DNA of 64,000 bases. Origin: UBA4742 sp963734965 (GTDB lineage: Bacteria; Actinomycetota; Acidimicrobiia; Acidimicrobiales; Acidimicrobilacustridaceae). The position numbers and the translations under genes are program-made. Positions 26,176 through 35,282 of the stretch are shown in pieces. How positions within the stretch are numbered: position 1 is the stretch's first letter; the number at the start of each line of letters is the position of its first letter. The stretch lies in the NCBI GenBank assembly GCA_963734965.1, contig CAVTJK010000003.1, positions 2,050,209 through 2,114,208 of the forward strand, written 5' to 3'. A model generated the notes under the pieces. The model worked only from the letters and a program-made list of their open reading frames with translations. It made no database searches and had not been told where the DNA came from.

Positions 26176-27225
26176 GTGTTCAGGCGCATCGCTCTCGTGC
26201 TGGCCCTCGTGGTCGTCGGCGCCGCGTGCGCGCCCGACACCGCCCAGGCCAAAGGGGCCACGAGCCTGGTCGCCATCGGCGCCGGCCTGACGGGCCGGGC
26301 CGGACTCCGAGCGAGCGTCTACAGCCACGGACCGCCGCAGGTGTCGGCGTTCGCCATCGACGCCGAGGGTCGGCTCTGGCTGTCGACGGCGGCGTCGGAG
26401 GATGCCGGGGCCGACGGCGTCTACCTCGTGCCCAAAGCCGGCGCCGCACCCGTCGCCGTCATCAGCAACCTCCACACCCCGCTCGGTCTGCTCTGGTACC
26501 AGAGCCAGCTGTTCGTGAGCTCGAAGGAGCGCGTCGACGCCTACAGCGACTTCGACGGCACGACCTTCGCGACCCACCGAACGGTGCTGACCCTCCCGGC
26601 GGGGGTTGGCGAGAGCAACGGTCTCGTCCTCTCCCCGGACGGCCGCATCCAGATGGGCATCTCGGCGCCATGTGACAGCTGCACGGTGAGCTCCGAGTAC
26701 TCCGCGTCGATCGTGTCGTTCGAACCCGACGGCCGCGACCTCCGGGTCGACGTCAGCGCCATCCGCGCTGCAGTCGGTCTCGCCTACTACCCGAAGACCT
26801 CGGATCTGTTCGTGTCGCTCAACCAGCGTGACGACCTCGGAGCCAAGACGCCTGGCGACTGGCTCGCGCTGGTCAGCAAGGGCCAGTCCTTCAACTTCCC
26901 TCAGTGCTACGGCCAGGGCGGATCAGCATGCCGCGGCGTGCCCGCACCGGTCGGAGTGCTCGACAAGCACGCAGGCGCCGACGGCGTGGCCATCGTGACC
27001 GGCCAGCTCGGGTCGACGGTCGGGAACTCGGCGCTCGTCGCCGAGTGGGCGACCGGCAGGATCGAGGCCGTCGCGCTCACCAGGCACGGCACCACCTACA
27101 CCGGAACCGTGACCACGTTGGTCAGCGGGCTCGAGCATGCCGTTCCGCTCGTCATCGGCGCCGACGGGAGCGTCTTGGTCGGCGACTGGGGCAGCGGCAT
27201 CGTCTATCGGATCTCGCGGAGCTAG
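26176..27225 (+). CDS. Lipoprotein with sorbosone/glucose-dehydrogenase-like beta propeller
   Basis: I start this at GTG 26176 with AAAGGTGA seven bases upstream, giving 349 residues. The N-terminus is a lipoprotein signal (ALVLALVVVGAAC, lipobox VGAAC), so the protein is membrane-anchored and exported. The rest matches the six-bladed PQQ-dependent aldose/sorbosone dehydrogenase-like family: AFAIDAEGRLWLS, NGLVLSPDGRIQMGI, APCDSC, VGLAYYPKTSDLFVSLNQ and FPQCYGQG. Whether the PQQ-binding residues are complete cannot be judged here, so it may be a non-enzymatic binding protein. It faces the PQQ-repeat lipoprotein convergently. Confidence 0.75.
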   Translation: MFRRIALVLALVVVGAACAPDTAQAKGATSLVAIGAGLTGRAGLRASVYSHGPPQVSAFAIDAEGRLWLSTAASEDAGADGVYLVPKAGAAPVAVISNLHTPLGLLWYQSQLFVSSKERVDAYSDFDGTTFATHRTVLTLPAGVGESNGLVLSPDGRIQMGISAPCDSCTVSSEYSASIVSFEPDGRDLRVDVSAIRAAVGLAYYPKTSDLFVSLNQRDDLGAKTPGDWLALVSKGQSFNFPQCYGQGGSACRGVPAPVGVLDKHAGADGVAIVTGQLGSTVGNSALVAEWATGRIEAVALTRHGTTYTGTVTTLVSGLEHAVPLVIGADGSVLVGDWGSGIVYRISRS

Positions 27226-27227
27226 TT

Positions 27228-27262
27228 CCGCCTGGCCCTGACGCATCAGAGGTGCCAGGCGG
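27228..27262. terminator. Hairpin between convergent lipoprotein genes
   Basis: CCGCCTGGC (27228-27236) pairs perfectly with GCCAGGCGG (27254-27262) across a 17-base loop. It lies three bases past the plus-strand stop and runs into the last codons of the minus-strand gene. The position suits a shared bidirectional terminator, although neither side has a T-run. Confidence 0.45.
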
Positions 27263-28790
27263 TGAGGTTGCCGGTCTGGTCCTCGAGCAGGACGTAACCC
27301 CCGACGACGACGGGGCTCTGCCAGTGGAGGAAGGACGTGGCTGCCTTCCACAAGTTGGTCCCGGTCGTCGGGTCGAAGGCGCCGAGGATGCCGGGGATGA
27401 AGCGGGGCGCGCCGGCGGCGTAGACGACACCGTTGGCCACGACCGGCGAGTTGGCGAACAGGGACGCGTTCGTCCACTGGGGGGTGAGCACGGGGACGCC
27501 GTCCGTGCCCACGTCGACGGTGAGGCCGGAGATCCCGTTGGATGTGCCGACGAAGATCCAGACCCGTCCGTCGGCCGGGTTCGTCCACACGGCCGGCGCC
27601 GTCAGGACCTGACCCCCCTGGGGCACGTCGATCTCCTGCAGTTCGCCCCCGGTGTGGCCGGGGCCGCCCTGCCCGCTGAGGTCGGCCAGGTTCAGCAGGA
27701 AGAGCTTCTGCTCCTTGCCGCCCTGCACGCCGAGGTCGGTGAACGTGCTGCCGGCCAGGGTGGGGAGGATCGCGGGCAGCGTGCTGCCGAGGTCGAGATC
27801 CTGGTCCTGGAGGTCCTGGAAGTTGGTGGGCGTGAAGCTGTCGACGGGGCCGCCGTCGACGCCGGTGCCGTCGGGATGCAACGCCAGGACGCTGTCGGCC
27901 CAGTCGTGAGCGGCCGGATCGTATGGACCGTTGCCGGTCGCGAGCAGGATGCGGTCGGTCGCCTTGTCGTAGGTCGTGCCCGAGCGGGCCCAGACGCCGG
28001 CGCTCACCTGCGGGCAGTCCGGGCCCGCCGGATCCCGGGTGAACAACGTCGTCTGGTCACTGCACACGGTGTTGAACACATGGGTCTCGGCGCTGGCCAG
28101 GTCGATGGCGACGACGTGGCCCTGGTAGTCGCCGGCTCCCCCCCAACTCGAGAACGTGCTGTAGAGATAGGTGTGACCATCGGCGGCCGTGGCGGAGCTG
28201 AGCGACGACGAGCCCTTGTCGAGCGTCGGCTTGAGGGTGGTGGTCACCGGCCAGCCGCCGGTGGTGTCCTCGACGCCGGTGGCCGTTGCGACCTTGTGGA
28301 CCTTGGCGTCGGGGCTGTACACGTACACGAAGTTTCCGACGAGCACCGGCGATGAGGTCGTGAAGCACTGGAAGGCGAAGAAGAAGGTCAGACAGCCCGG
28401 GTTGGGGAAGCTGTCGGACCAGACGAGCGCACCCGTGTGCAGGTTTCGGGCCTCGAGGTTCCCGTGCGAGGTCCCGACGAACACCAGGTCCATCGAGCCG
28501 CTCGGGGTGCTGACGGTGGCCACCACTGGCGCGCCGTCGGCCGGGTCCGACAGCGTCACCTGCCAGGCCTGTTGCAACCCCGACACGTTGGCCGCGGTCA
28601 GGGTCATCTCGTTGGTGTTGTTGCCCTGGTGGGTGGGTCCCCCGTCGAACTGCAGCCACGGGCTCACGCACCCCGTCGTCGTCACCGCGATCACGAGCAG
28701 CGACACCATCGCCGTGGCCACGCGCCTCGATCGAACGGACCGGCGGCCCCCCAGCCGTGGCCGCCGGCGCTGATCCGATCTGATGGTCAC
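27246..28790 (-). CDS. PQQ-repeat beta-propeller lipoprotein
   Basis: I prefer GTG 28790 (MTIRSDQRRR), with AAGG just upstream; an in-frame TTG at 28826 would add 12 residues. The protein of about 514 residues has an Arg-rich start, a hydrophobic segment and a lipobox (VTTTGC), so it is an exported lipoprotein. Blades carry PQQ-like repeat signatures (LVFVGTSHGNLEARNLHTG, GALVWSDS, TDRILLATGNGPYDP and TGTNLWKAATS). Proteins like this range from PQQ dehydrogenases to BamB-like scaffolds. No catalytic calcium/PQQ site is obvious, so the role is open. It is transcribed towards the sorbosone-type lipoprotein. Confidence 0.75.
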   Translation of the reverse strand: MTIRSDQRRRPRLGGRRSVRSRRVATAMVSLLVIAVTTTGCVSPWLQFDGGPTHQGNNTNEMTLTAANVSGLQQAWQVTLSDPADGAPVVATVSTPSGSMDLVFVGTSHGNLEARNLHTGALVWSDSFPNPGCLTFFFAFQCFTTSSPVLVGNFVYVYSPDAKVHKVATATGVEDTTGGWPVTTTLKPTLDKGSSSLSSATAADGHTYLYSTFSSWGGAGDYQGHVVAIDLASAETHVFNTVCSDQTTLFTRDPAGPDCPQVSAGVWARSGTTYDKATDRILLATGNGPYDPAAHDWADSVLALHPDGTGVDGGPVDSFTPTNFQDLQDQDLDLGSTLPAILPTLAGSTFTDLGVQGGKEQKLFLLNLADLSGQGGPGHTGGELQEIDVPQGGQVLTAPAVWTNPADGRVWIFVGTSNGISGLTVDVGTDGVPVLTPQWTNASLFANSPVVANGVVYAAGAPRFIPGILGAFDPTTGTNLWKAATSFLHWQSPVVVGGYVLLEDQTGNLTAWHL

Positions 28791-28991
28791 GCCTGCCTTG
28801 CTTCCTGCTGACAGCGGCCTCGCCAACTTGGGGACTCTCCTCGCCCGACCCAGCGAGGTGCAAGCTAAGACACCAACCGACCCCTGTCCAGGCGAGCGAC
28901 AACCTGTCCCCTCACTGACCCTGCATGTGGCACCCGTCCAGGCCAGACCGGCGATACCACGTTGCCGACGATGTCCCAGCTGGCGTCAAGT

Positions 28992-31268
28992 TCAGCCGGA
29001 GAGCTCCTCCATCGCTCCGGGCAGGTCGTCCTTTTCCCGGCTGGTGCCCGAGCCCGGCAACACGCGATAGGCGTCGTAGATGCTGTCGATGTTCTTGATC
29101 GAGCGGATCAGCGAGTCGAGGTGGCCGGCGTCGCCCAGCTCGAAGTCGAAGCGCATCTTCGAGATGCGATCGGATCCCGTGATGGTGTTGCAGGCGATGA
29201 TGTTGACGTGCGCGTCGGCCAGCACGGCGCTGACATCACGCAGCAGCCGCGAACGATCGAGGGCCTTGACCTCGATCGAGGCCACGAACATGCCCGTGCG
29301 ATCCTCGTCCCACTCGACCTCGATCAGGCGGTCGGACTGACCGACGGCCAGCGAGACGGCGTTGGCGCAGTCGGACCGATGGACCGAGACGCCACGTCCC
29401 CGCGTGACGAAGCCCATGATCTCGTCGCCTGGCACCGGCGTGCAGCAGCGTGACAGCCGGACCATGACGTCCTCGAGCCCCTCGACGTGCACGCCAGCAG
29501 TGTTCGACCCCTTGCGCCGGTCGGTGCGGGTGGGCTCGCGGACCGACACCGAGAGCTGCTCTTCGCGGGTCGGGTCGACGTCCTGGAGGTGCTTGCGGAC
29601 GCGCTCGGCCACCGACTTGGCCGACACGTGGTTCTCACCGACGGCCGCCTTGAGGGCGTCGAGGTCGGTGTAGTTCAGGCTCTCGGCCACCTCGTCGAGC
29701 GTCTTGGACTGCTGGATCTTCTGCACTGGCAGGCCTTCGCGGCGCAGGGCCTTGAGCAGCTCGTCGGTGCCCGTCTCGATGGCGTCCTCGCGACGCTCTC
29801 GCGAGTACCACTGGCGGATCTTGTTGGCGGCCCGATGGGTCTTGACGAACTTGAGCCAGTCCTGGGACGGGCCCGCGCCCTCGACCTTGGACGTGAAGAT
29901 CTCGATCGAGTCGCCCGACGCCACGGGCGAGTCGAGCGGCACGAGCCGACCGTTGACCCGGGCGCCGATGCAGGCGTGACCCACCTCGGTGTGGATCGCA
30001 TACGCGAAATCGACCGGAGTCGCCCCCACGGGCAGGGTGATGACCCGACCCTTGGGGGTGAAGACGAACACCTCGTCCTGCTCGAGGTCGATCTTGAGGT
30101 TGGCCATGAACTGGCTGGGATCGCTGGTCTCCTGCTGCCAGTCGACGATCCGGTTCAACCAGGCCAGATCGGCCGACGAGGCGTGATCGTCCTTGTAGTT
30201 CCAGTGGGAGGCCACGCCGAACTCGGCCCGGCTGTGCATCTCGCCCGTTCGGATCTGCACCTCGAGCGGCTTGCCCTGCGGTCCGACCACCGTCGTGTGC
30301 AGCGACTGGTAGAGGTTGAACTTGGGCATGGCGACGTAGTCCTTGAACCGGCCCTGCACTGGCTTCCACGTCGCGTGGATCGAGCCGAGGGCGGCGTAGC
30401 AGTCCTTGACCGTCGGCACGACGACACGGATGCCGACCAGGTCGAAGATCTCGTCGAACTCGCGCCCCTTGACCACCATCTTCTCGTAGATGCTCCACAG
30501 GTGCTTCGGGCGGCCGGTGACCTCGGCGGTGATGCGCAGCTCGATCAGCCGCTCACGGACGTCCTCGAGCACCTGGGTGAGATAGATCTCCCGCTCGGGC
30601 GAGCGCGTCGCGACCATGTGGTCGATCTCGGCGTAGCGCTTGGGGTGGAGGGCGGCGAAGGCCAGGTCCTCGAGCTGCTGCTTCATCTCCTGCATGCCGA
30701 GGCGATGGGCCAGCGGGGCGTAGATGTCGAGGGTCTCCTGCGCCGTGCGCTCCTGCTTCCAGGCCGGCATGGCCGCCAGCGTTCGCATGTTGTGCAGGCG
30801 ATCGGACAGCTTGATGATCAGGACCCGCAGGTCCTTGGCCATGGCCACCAGCATCTTGCGCATGGTGGCCGCCTGCTGGGCTTCCTTCGAGTCGAACTTG
30901 AGCCGGTCGAGCTTGGTCACGCCGTCGACGATGGCGGCCACGTCGGGACCGAACTCGACGGTCAGATCGGCCAGCGTCACGCCGGTGTCCTCGACGGCGT
31001 CGTGCAACAGGGCCGCCGACACCGTGATGTCGTCGAGCCCCAACTCGGCCACGATCTTGGCCACCGACACCGGGTGGGTCACATAGGGCTCACCCGACTT
31101 GCGGGTCTGGCCGGCGTGGGCGTCCCGGGCTCGTTCGTAGGCCCGGGTGATCATGGCCGTCGAGTCCCGCGGGTGCTGCTCGCGGAAGGCGTCGATCAGC
31201 GGAGCGATCTCGAGCGATGGCGGCGCGCTGTGGCGTCGCCAAGGCAGGACGCGATCCACAGTGGCCAT
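28992..31268 (-). CDS. relA: Bifunctional (p)ppGpp synthetase/hydrolase Rel
   Basis: Rel makes and degrades (p)ppGpp during starvation. The 758-residue chain is intact. The HD hydrolase domain has LLHDAVEDTGVT. The synthetase domain has GIRVVVPTVKDCYAALG and RFKDYVAMPKFNLYQSLHT; RxKD is the form found in bifunctional Rel enzymes. A TGS domain (FTPKGRVITLPVGATPVDFA) follows, then a zinc-finger-like region (RCCTPVPGDEIMGFVTRG) and a C-terminal ACT domain. It lies 43 bp after apt, the usual apt-relA pairing. Confidence 0.96.
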   Translation of the reverse strand: MATVDRVLPWRRHSAPPSLEIAPLIDAFREQHPRDSTAMITRAYERARDAHAGQTRKSGEPYVTHPVSVAKIVAELGLDDITVSAALLHDAVEDTGVTLADLTVEFGPDVAAIVDGVTKLDRLKFDSKEAQQAATMRKMLVAMAKDLRVLIIKLSDRLHNMRTLAAMPAWKQERTAQETLDIYAPLAHRLGMQEMKQQLEDLAFAALHPKRYAEIDHMVATRSPEREIYLTQVLEDVRERLIELRITAEVTGRPKHLWSIYEKMVVKGREFDEIFDLVGIRVVVPTVKDCYAALGSIHATWKPVQGRFKDYVAMPKFNLYQSLHTTVVGPQGKPLEVQIRTGEMHSRAEFGVASHWNYKDDHASSADLAWLNRIVDWQQETSDPSQFMANLKIDLEQDEVFVFTPKGRVITLPVGATPVDFAYAIHTEVGHACIGARVNGRLVPLDSPVASGDSIEIFTSKVEGAGPSQDWLKFVKTHRAANKIRQWYSRERREDAIETGTDELLKALRREGLPVQKIQQSKTLDEVAESLNYTDLDALKAAVGENHVSAKSVAERVRKHLQDVDPTREEQLSVSVREPTRTDRRKGSNTAGVHVEGLEDVMVRLSRCCTPVPGDEIMGFVTRGRGVSVHRSDCANAVSLAVGQSDRLIEVEWDEDRTGMFVASIEVKALDRSRLLRDVSAVLADAHVNIIACNTITGSDRISKMRFDFELGDAGHLDSLIRSIKNIDSIYDAYRVLPGSGTSREKDDLPGAMEELSG

Positions 31269-31311
31269 GGTCCTAGTGTGCCCGATGCGGGCGGCCTAGC
31301 CGCGCGACCAG

Positions 31312-31842
31312 CTACTCGTATCTCAGGAGCGAGGTGACCTCGTAGCCCTCGAGCTTGGTCCGACCGCCCAGGAAGGCGAGGTCGACGAGGAAGGCCAGCC
31401 CGACGACCGAGCCACCCAGGCGCTCGACGAGGCGAGCGGTGGCCGAAGCCGTTCCCCCGGTGGCCAGGACGTCGTCGACGATGAGGACCCGGGCTCCGGG
31501 CACGATGGCGTCGCGGTGGATCTCGAGCAGATCAGTGCCGTACTCGAGGGCGTACTCCTCGCGCTCGAGCTCCCAGGGCAGCTTGCCCGCCTTGCGTACC
31601 GGGACGAAGCCGGCATCGAGGTGATAGGCGACCGGAGCGGCGAAGATGAAGCCGCGAGCCTCGACGCCGAGCACCTGGTCGATCAACGACTCGTCGTAGG
31701 CCGCGGCCATCCCGTCGACGGCCTTGATGAAGGCGGCGGCGTCGTTCAACAGCGGCGTGATGTCCTTGAAGGTGACGCCGGGCTGGGGCCAGTCGGGGAC
31801 GTCACGGATCAGTGCCCGGAGAGACTCGTAGTCGTTGGCCAT
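31312..31842 (-). CDS. apt: Adenine phosphoribosyltransferase
   Basis: Apt salvages adenine to AMP using PRPP. The 176-residue protein has the PRPP loop VLIVDDVLATGGTASAT (about residues 119-135), the upstream GVEARGFIFAAPVAY and PVRKAGKLPWE. It starts 14 bp past the secF stop and is followed by relA. The secD-secF-apt-relA order is standard in actinobacteria. Confidence 0.96.
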   Translation of the reverse strand: MANDYESLRALIRDVPDWPQPGVTFKDITPLLNDAAAFIKAVDGMAAAYDESLIDQVLGVEARGFIFAAPVAYHLDAGFVPVRKAGKLPWELEREEYALEYGTDLLEIHRDAIVPGARVLIVDDVLATGGTASATARLVERLGGSVVGLAFLVDLAFLGGRTKLEGYEVTSLLRYE

Positions 31843-31856
31843 GGGAGGGCGCGGGG

Positions 31857-33023
31857 CTAGCGACGCTTGCCCTTCTTGCGAGGCCGTGGCGGGATCGCCG
31901 GTGAGACGGTCGTGACCGGACCTGACGGGGAGGGTCGCGACGCGGGCGCCGCGGTTCGCCGGGCGGTCCCGTTCCCTCCAGTGGCCACAACGGTGCCGGC
32001 CTCGGTGTCGGCATCACCGGCCAGCTCGATCGGGTCGTCGGCCTCGGCGGTGATCTGCGCTTCGGTCGGCGGCGCGACCCGGCCCGACTCGAGCCGGTTG
32101 CGCAGGGCCCGGTTCCTCGGCTCGCGCTCTTTGAGGTAGACGACGATCGGGGCGGCGATGAAGATCGACGAGTACGCGCCCGACAGCATGCCGACGAGCA
32201 GGGCGATCGAGAACTGCTCGAGGGTGACCGCACCGAGGATCCCGGCCCCGACGACCAGCATCGAGATCACGGGGATGAGGGCGACGATCGAGGTGTTGAT
32301 CGATCGCATCAGCACCTGGTTCATCGACAGGCTGGTCAGGTCGGTGTAGGTCAGGCGACTGACGAGGGCCGGACGCGCCTGGTTCTCCTTCACCTTGTCG
32401 AACACGACGATGGTGTCGTAGATCGAGTAGCCGAGGATGGTCAGGAAGGCGACGACGGTCTCGGGGGTCACCTCGAACTGGAAGACCGAGTACACCCCCA
32501 CGCTGATGATGACGTCGTGGATCATGGCCAGGATGGCGCCGACCGCCATCTTCCACTCGAGGCGCAGGCTCAGGTAGACGAGCAACGCCAACAGGAACAC
32601 CACGAGCGCCTGCTCGGCCTTGCGGCTGATGTCCTTGCCCCACGAGGGGCCGACGTTGCTCACGCTGACCTGGCTGGTCGAGGTCTTCCCGAGCTTGGCC
32701 ATGACGTCGCGGACCTCGGCCTGCTTGGCCGTCGACGCCTTGAGGGCCTGGACCCGCAACGTGTCGGTTCCGACGATCTGGATCTTGGCGTCGGCCTCGC
32801 CGATGTCACCGAGCTTGGCGCGGGCCTCGCTGACCGACACGCCCGGCGCCTTGACCTCCCACGACACCCCGCCGACGAAGTCGATGCCGAGGTTCAGCCC
32901 ACGGGTGAAGAAGGACACGACGCTGATGAGCATGACCACGACCGAGAGGATGAGGGCGCGTCGCCACCATTTCGGGAAGTCGATGTCGTTCTGGCCCCGG
33001 TAGAGGCGGAGGAACATGCTCAC
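31857..33023 (-). CDS. secF: Protein translocase subunit SecF
   Basis: SecF with SecD uses the proton gradient to help pull exported proteins through SecYEG. I start at GTG 33023 (MSMFLRLYRGQND); ATG 33017 is equivalent. The first helix is followed by the SecF signature LGIDFVGGVSWE, a periplasmic domain of about 110 residues and five C-terminal helices including FLTILGYSIYDTIVVFDKV. The last ~75 residues are a hydrophilic tail ending in a basic cluster (RPRKKGKRR). It lies two bases after the secD stop. Confidence 0.95.
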   Translation of the reverse strand: MSMFLRLYRGQNDIDFPKWWRRALILSVVVMLISVVSFFTRGLNLGIDFVGGVSWEVKAPGVSVSEARAKLGDIGEADAKIQIVGTDTLRVQALKASTAKQAEVRDVMAKLGKTSTSQVSVSNVGPSWGKDISRKAEQALVVFLLALLVYLSLRLEWKMAVGAILAMIHDVIISVGVYSVFQFEVTPETVVAFLTILGYSIYDTIVVFDKVKENQARPALVSRLTYTDLTSLSMNQVLMRSINTSIVALIPVISMLVVGAGILGAVTLEQFSIALLVGMLSGAYSSIFIAAPIVVYLKEREPRNRALRNRLESGRVAPPTEAQITAEADDPIELAGDADTEAGTVVATGGNGTARRTAAPASRPSPSGPVTTVSPAIPPRPRKKGKRR

Positions 33024-33025
33024 GG

Positions 33026-34852
33026 CTATCGGGCCCCGCTGGTGACCAGCTCGCGGGTGGTCTTGGCCGCTTCCTCGACATCGTCGGGGCTGGGCAGGCC
33101 GAATCGGTGCGGGTGCTCCTGGCACATCTTCGAGCGCGTGGCCCGGGCGACCGCCGGTCGCATGTAGCACCACGACGTGATGAGGTCGAGGATCGTCGAC
33201 AACCCGAGGTAGAAGGCGAAGCCGCGCACGGCGCCGACGGTCAGGTAGTAGAGCAGGAAGGCACCGAGCACCGACGCCCCGTCGGCGGCCAGGATCGTGC
33301 TCCACGCGGCGGCGAAGGACTTGTCGACCGACGCCCGAACGGTGCGCCCGGCGCGGACGTCCTCCTTGAGGTGCTCGTAGTAGACGACGTTCGAGTCGAG
33401 CGAGACACCGATGGACACGATGATGCCGGTGATGCCGGCCAGCGTCAGGGCCAGGCCGAGATGCGGTCCGGCCCAGCACAGGAAGCCCCACATGATGCAA
33501 CCCTCGATGCCCAGCTTCACCATGGCCAGCACGCCGAGGATCCGGTAGAAGGCGATCATGTAGAGGCCGACCAGGATGAACCCGACGACGCCGGCCACCA
33601 GTCCGGCGTGCAGGGCGTCCTTGCCGAGGGTGGCCGAGACGATCTGGCTGGTCTGGGGCTTGAGCACGACCGGGAGAGCGCCGTACTTGAGCGCCGTGGC
33701 CACGTCGTTGGCCGAGGACTGGTCGAACGAGCCGCTGATCGTGATCTGGTCACGGGTGAAGGTCTGGGCGTCGATGGTCGGCGCGGTGAGCACGTTGTTG
33801 TCGAGCACGACAGCGATCTGACCGTGACCGTTCTGCGAGCTCGGCTGGGCCGGGCACGCGCTCTGCTGGGCGCCGGCGAAGCAGACGGCGGCGATGGCGT
33901 TGAACTTGTCGATGCCGTCCTTGCCGCTCTTGAAGACCGGCCGGACCTCCCACTGGCCCTGCTGGTTCAGGTCTGACGAGGCCGACGAGAGGCCGCCGCC
34001 GGTCACGGCCGTCGGTCCCAGCTCCCACAGCGCCGTGATCTTCTTGGTCTTCAGATCCCGCTCGGGCAACACGACGGTCTGGGCTCGAGAGCCCGGCTTG
34101 GCCAACTCGCTGTCAGGCGTGATCAGCGACTCGGCCGAGGTCTTCCCGGGCTTGGCCGTCGTCGTGGTGGCGCCCTTGGCGGTCGTCGTGGTGGCGCCGG
34201 CGGCCGTGGTGCTGGTCGCTGGTGCGGTGGTCGTCGTGGCCGCCGCCGCCAGGTCGTTGTTGTAGGTGACCGGGGGCTGGATGCCGCCGGCCTGTTCGCC
34301 GGTGCCCCCGAGGCTCCTCGCCGTCGTCGACGACTTGGCCGCCGTGGTCGTCGGCGCCGCGGTGGTGCTCGACGCGCCGGCCGCGGTGGTGCTCGTGGCG
34401 CCCGCCGCCGTCGTGGTGGTCGCCCCCGCCGCCGTCGTGGTCGGGGCGGACGTCGTGCCGGTCACGATGTTGCCGTCAGCGCCGACCGGGATCGGACCTT
34501 GCAGCACGGGACGGAACTGGAGCTCGGCCGTCTCGCCCACGAGTCGCAGGGCGCGGTCCTTGTCCTTGACCCCCGGGATCTCGACGAGGACGTTGTTGCC
34601 CTGCCGCGACACCTGGGCCTCGGCCACGCCCAGCGAGTTGATGCGCTGGTTGATGATGGTGATGGCTTCGTTGAGCGAGTCCGAGTTGACCTTGGTGTTG
34701 GGTGGTGGGGCCAGCACCACCGACACGCCGCCCTGGAGGTCGAGGCCGAGGAACGGGCGGTTGGTCGTGAAGACCGTGTAGGCCAGGCAGGCGACGGCGA
34801 TCACGACGATGATGATGAGGCTCCACGGTCGCTTCCGCCGGGTCTTGGCCAT
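33026..34852 (-). CDS. secD: Protein translocase subunit SecD with Thr/Ala-rich insertion
   Basis: SecD is the partner of SecF. The 608-residue protein has the first helix, then RPFLGLDLQGGVSVVL, an exported P1 head domain and six helices near the C-terminus (GCIMWGFLCWAGPHLGLAL, then ITGIIVSIGVSLDSNVVYYE). Between the two halves of the exported domain lie two Thr/Ala blocks (about residues 133-180 and 202-239), built from TTAAGAT-like units and separated by a short conserved-looking segment. Similar Pro- or Thr-rich insertions occur in other actinobacterial SecD proteins. It lies three bases after yajC. Confidence 0.95.
   Translation of the reverse strand: MAKTRRKRPWSLIIIVVIAVACLAYTVFTTNRPFLGLDLQGGVSVVLAPPPNTKVNSDSLNEAITIINQRINSLGVAEAQVSRQGNNVLVEIPGVKDKDRALRLVGETAELQFRPVLQGPIPVGADGNIVTGTTSAPTTTAAGATTTTAAGATSTTAAGASSTTAAPTTTAAKSSTTARSLGGTGEQAGGIQPPVTYNNDLAAAATTTTAPATSTTAAGATTTTAKGATTTTAKPGKTSAESLITPDSELAKPGSRAQTVVLPERDLKTKKITALWELGPTAVTGGGLSSASSDLNQQGQWEVRPVFKSGKDGIDKFNAIAAVCFAGAQQSACPAQPSSQNGHGQIAVVLDNNVLTAPTIDAQTFTRDQITISGSFDQSSANDVATALKYGALPVVLKPQTSQIVSATLGKDALHAGLVAGVVGFILVGLYMIAFYRILGVLAMVKLGIEGCIMWGFLCWAGPHLGLALTLAGITGIIVSIGVSLDSNVVYYEHLKEDVRAGRTVRASVDKSFAAAWSTILAADGASVLGAFLLYYLTVGAVRGFAFYLGLSTILDLITSWCYMRPAVARATRSKMCQEHPHRFGLPSPDDVEEAAKTTRELVTSGAR
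34136..34456 (-). repeat. Tandem coding repeats in secD (TTAAGAT units)
   Basis: Two arrays (34313-34456 and 34136-34249) of imperfect 21-bp units encode Thr/Ala/Gly heptads in the exported domain of SecD. The DNA is a near-periodic run of gcc, gcg and acc/acg codons. Unit number could vary among strains without frame loss. Confidence 0.7.
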
Positions 34853-34855
34853 CGC

Positions 34856-35170
34856 TCAGCCCTCGGACCCGTCGACGTCGTGGTCGACCGGATCGCGGCT
34901 GTCGTCGGTCGCGCCCGTCGCATCGGCTTCGACCTTGGAGGCCACCGCCCGACGGGCCAGCTTCACCACGACGTCCGGGGCGATCTCGAGGAAGGCGTAC
35001 TCGGGCTCGAGCTCGGTGATCGTGCCGTAGATGCCGGTACCGGTCATGACCTCGTCACCCACGGCCAGCGACGCGACGAGCTGCTGGTGGCGCTTGAGCT
35101 CTCGCTGCTTCGGGACGATGAGCACCGCGAACAGCAGCCCGCAGATCACAAAGATGATGATGGCGCCCAT
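34856..35170 (-). CDS. yajC: Preprotein translocase accessory subunit YajC
   Basis: YajC is a small SecDF-associated membrane protein. The 104-residue chain has one N-terminal helix (AIIIFVICGLLFAVLIV), a basic stretch PKQRELKRHQQ and the conserved small domain LAVGDEVMTGTGIYGTI. A hydrophilic tail follows. It begins 112 bp after tgt; that gap holds no other gene. Its stop is three bases from secD. Confidence 0.94.
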   Translation of the reverse strand: MGAIIIFVICGLLFAVLIVPKQRELKRHQQLVASLAVGDEVMTGTGIYGTITELEPEYAFLEIAPDVVVKLARRAVASKVEADATGATDDSRDPVDHDVDGSEG

Positions 35171-35282
35171 TGGATCCCAGACGGATGGCTGACGGGAGGG
35201 AGGCCGGTCCGTGAGGACCGGAGCGCGAAGCAGGCTACTCCAGGGTCGGGCGTCTGCGAGACCGCCTGGCCGCCACCCGCGA

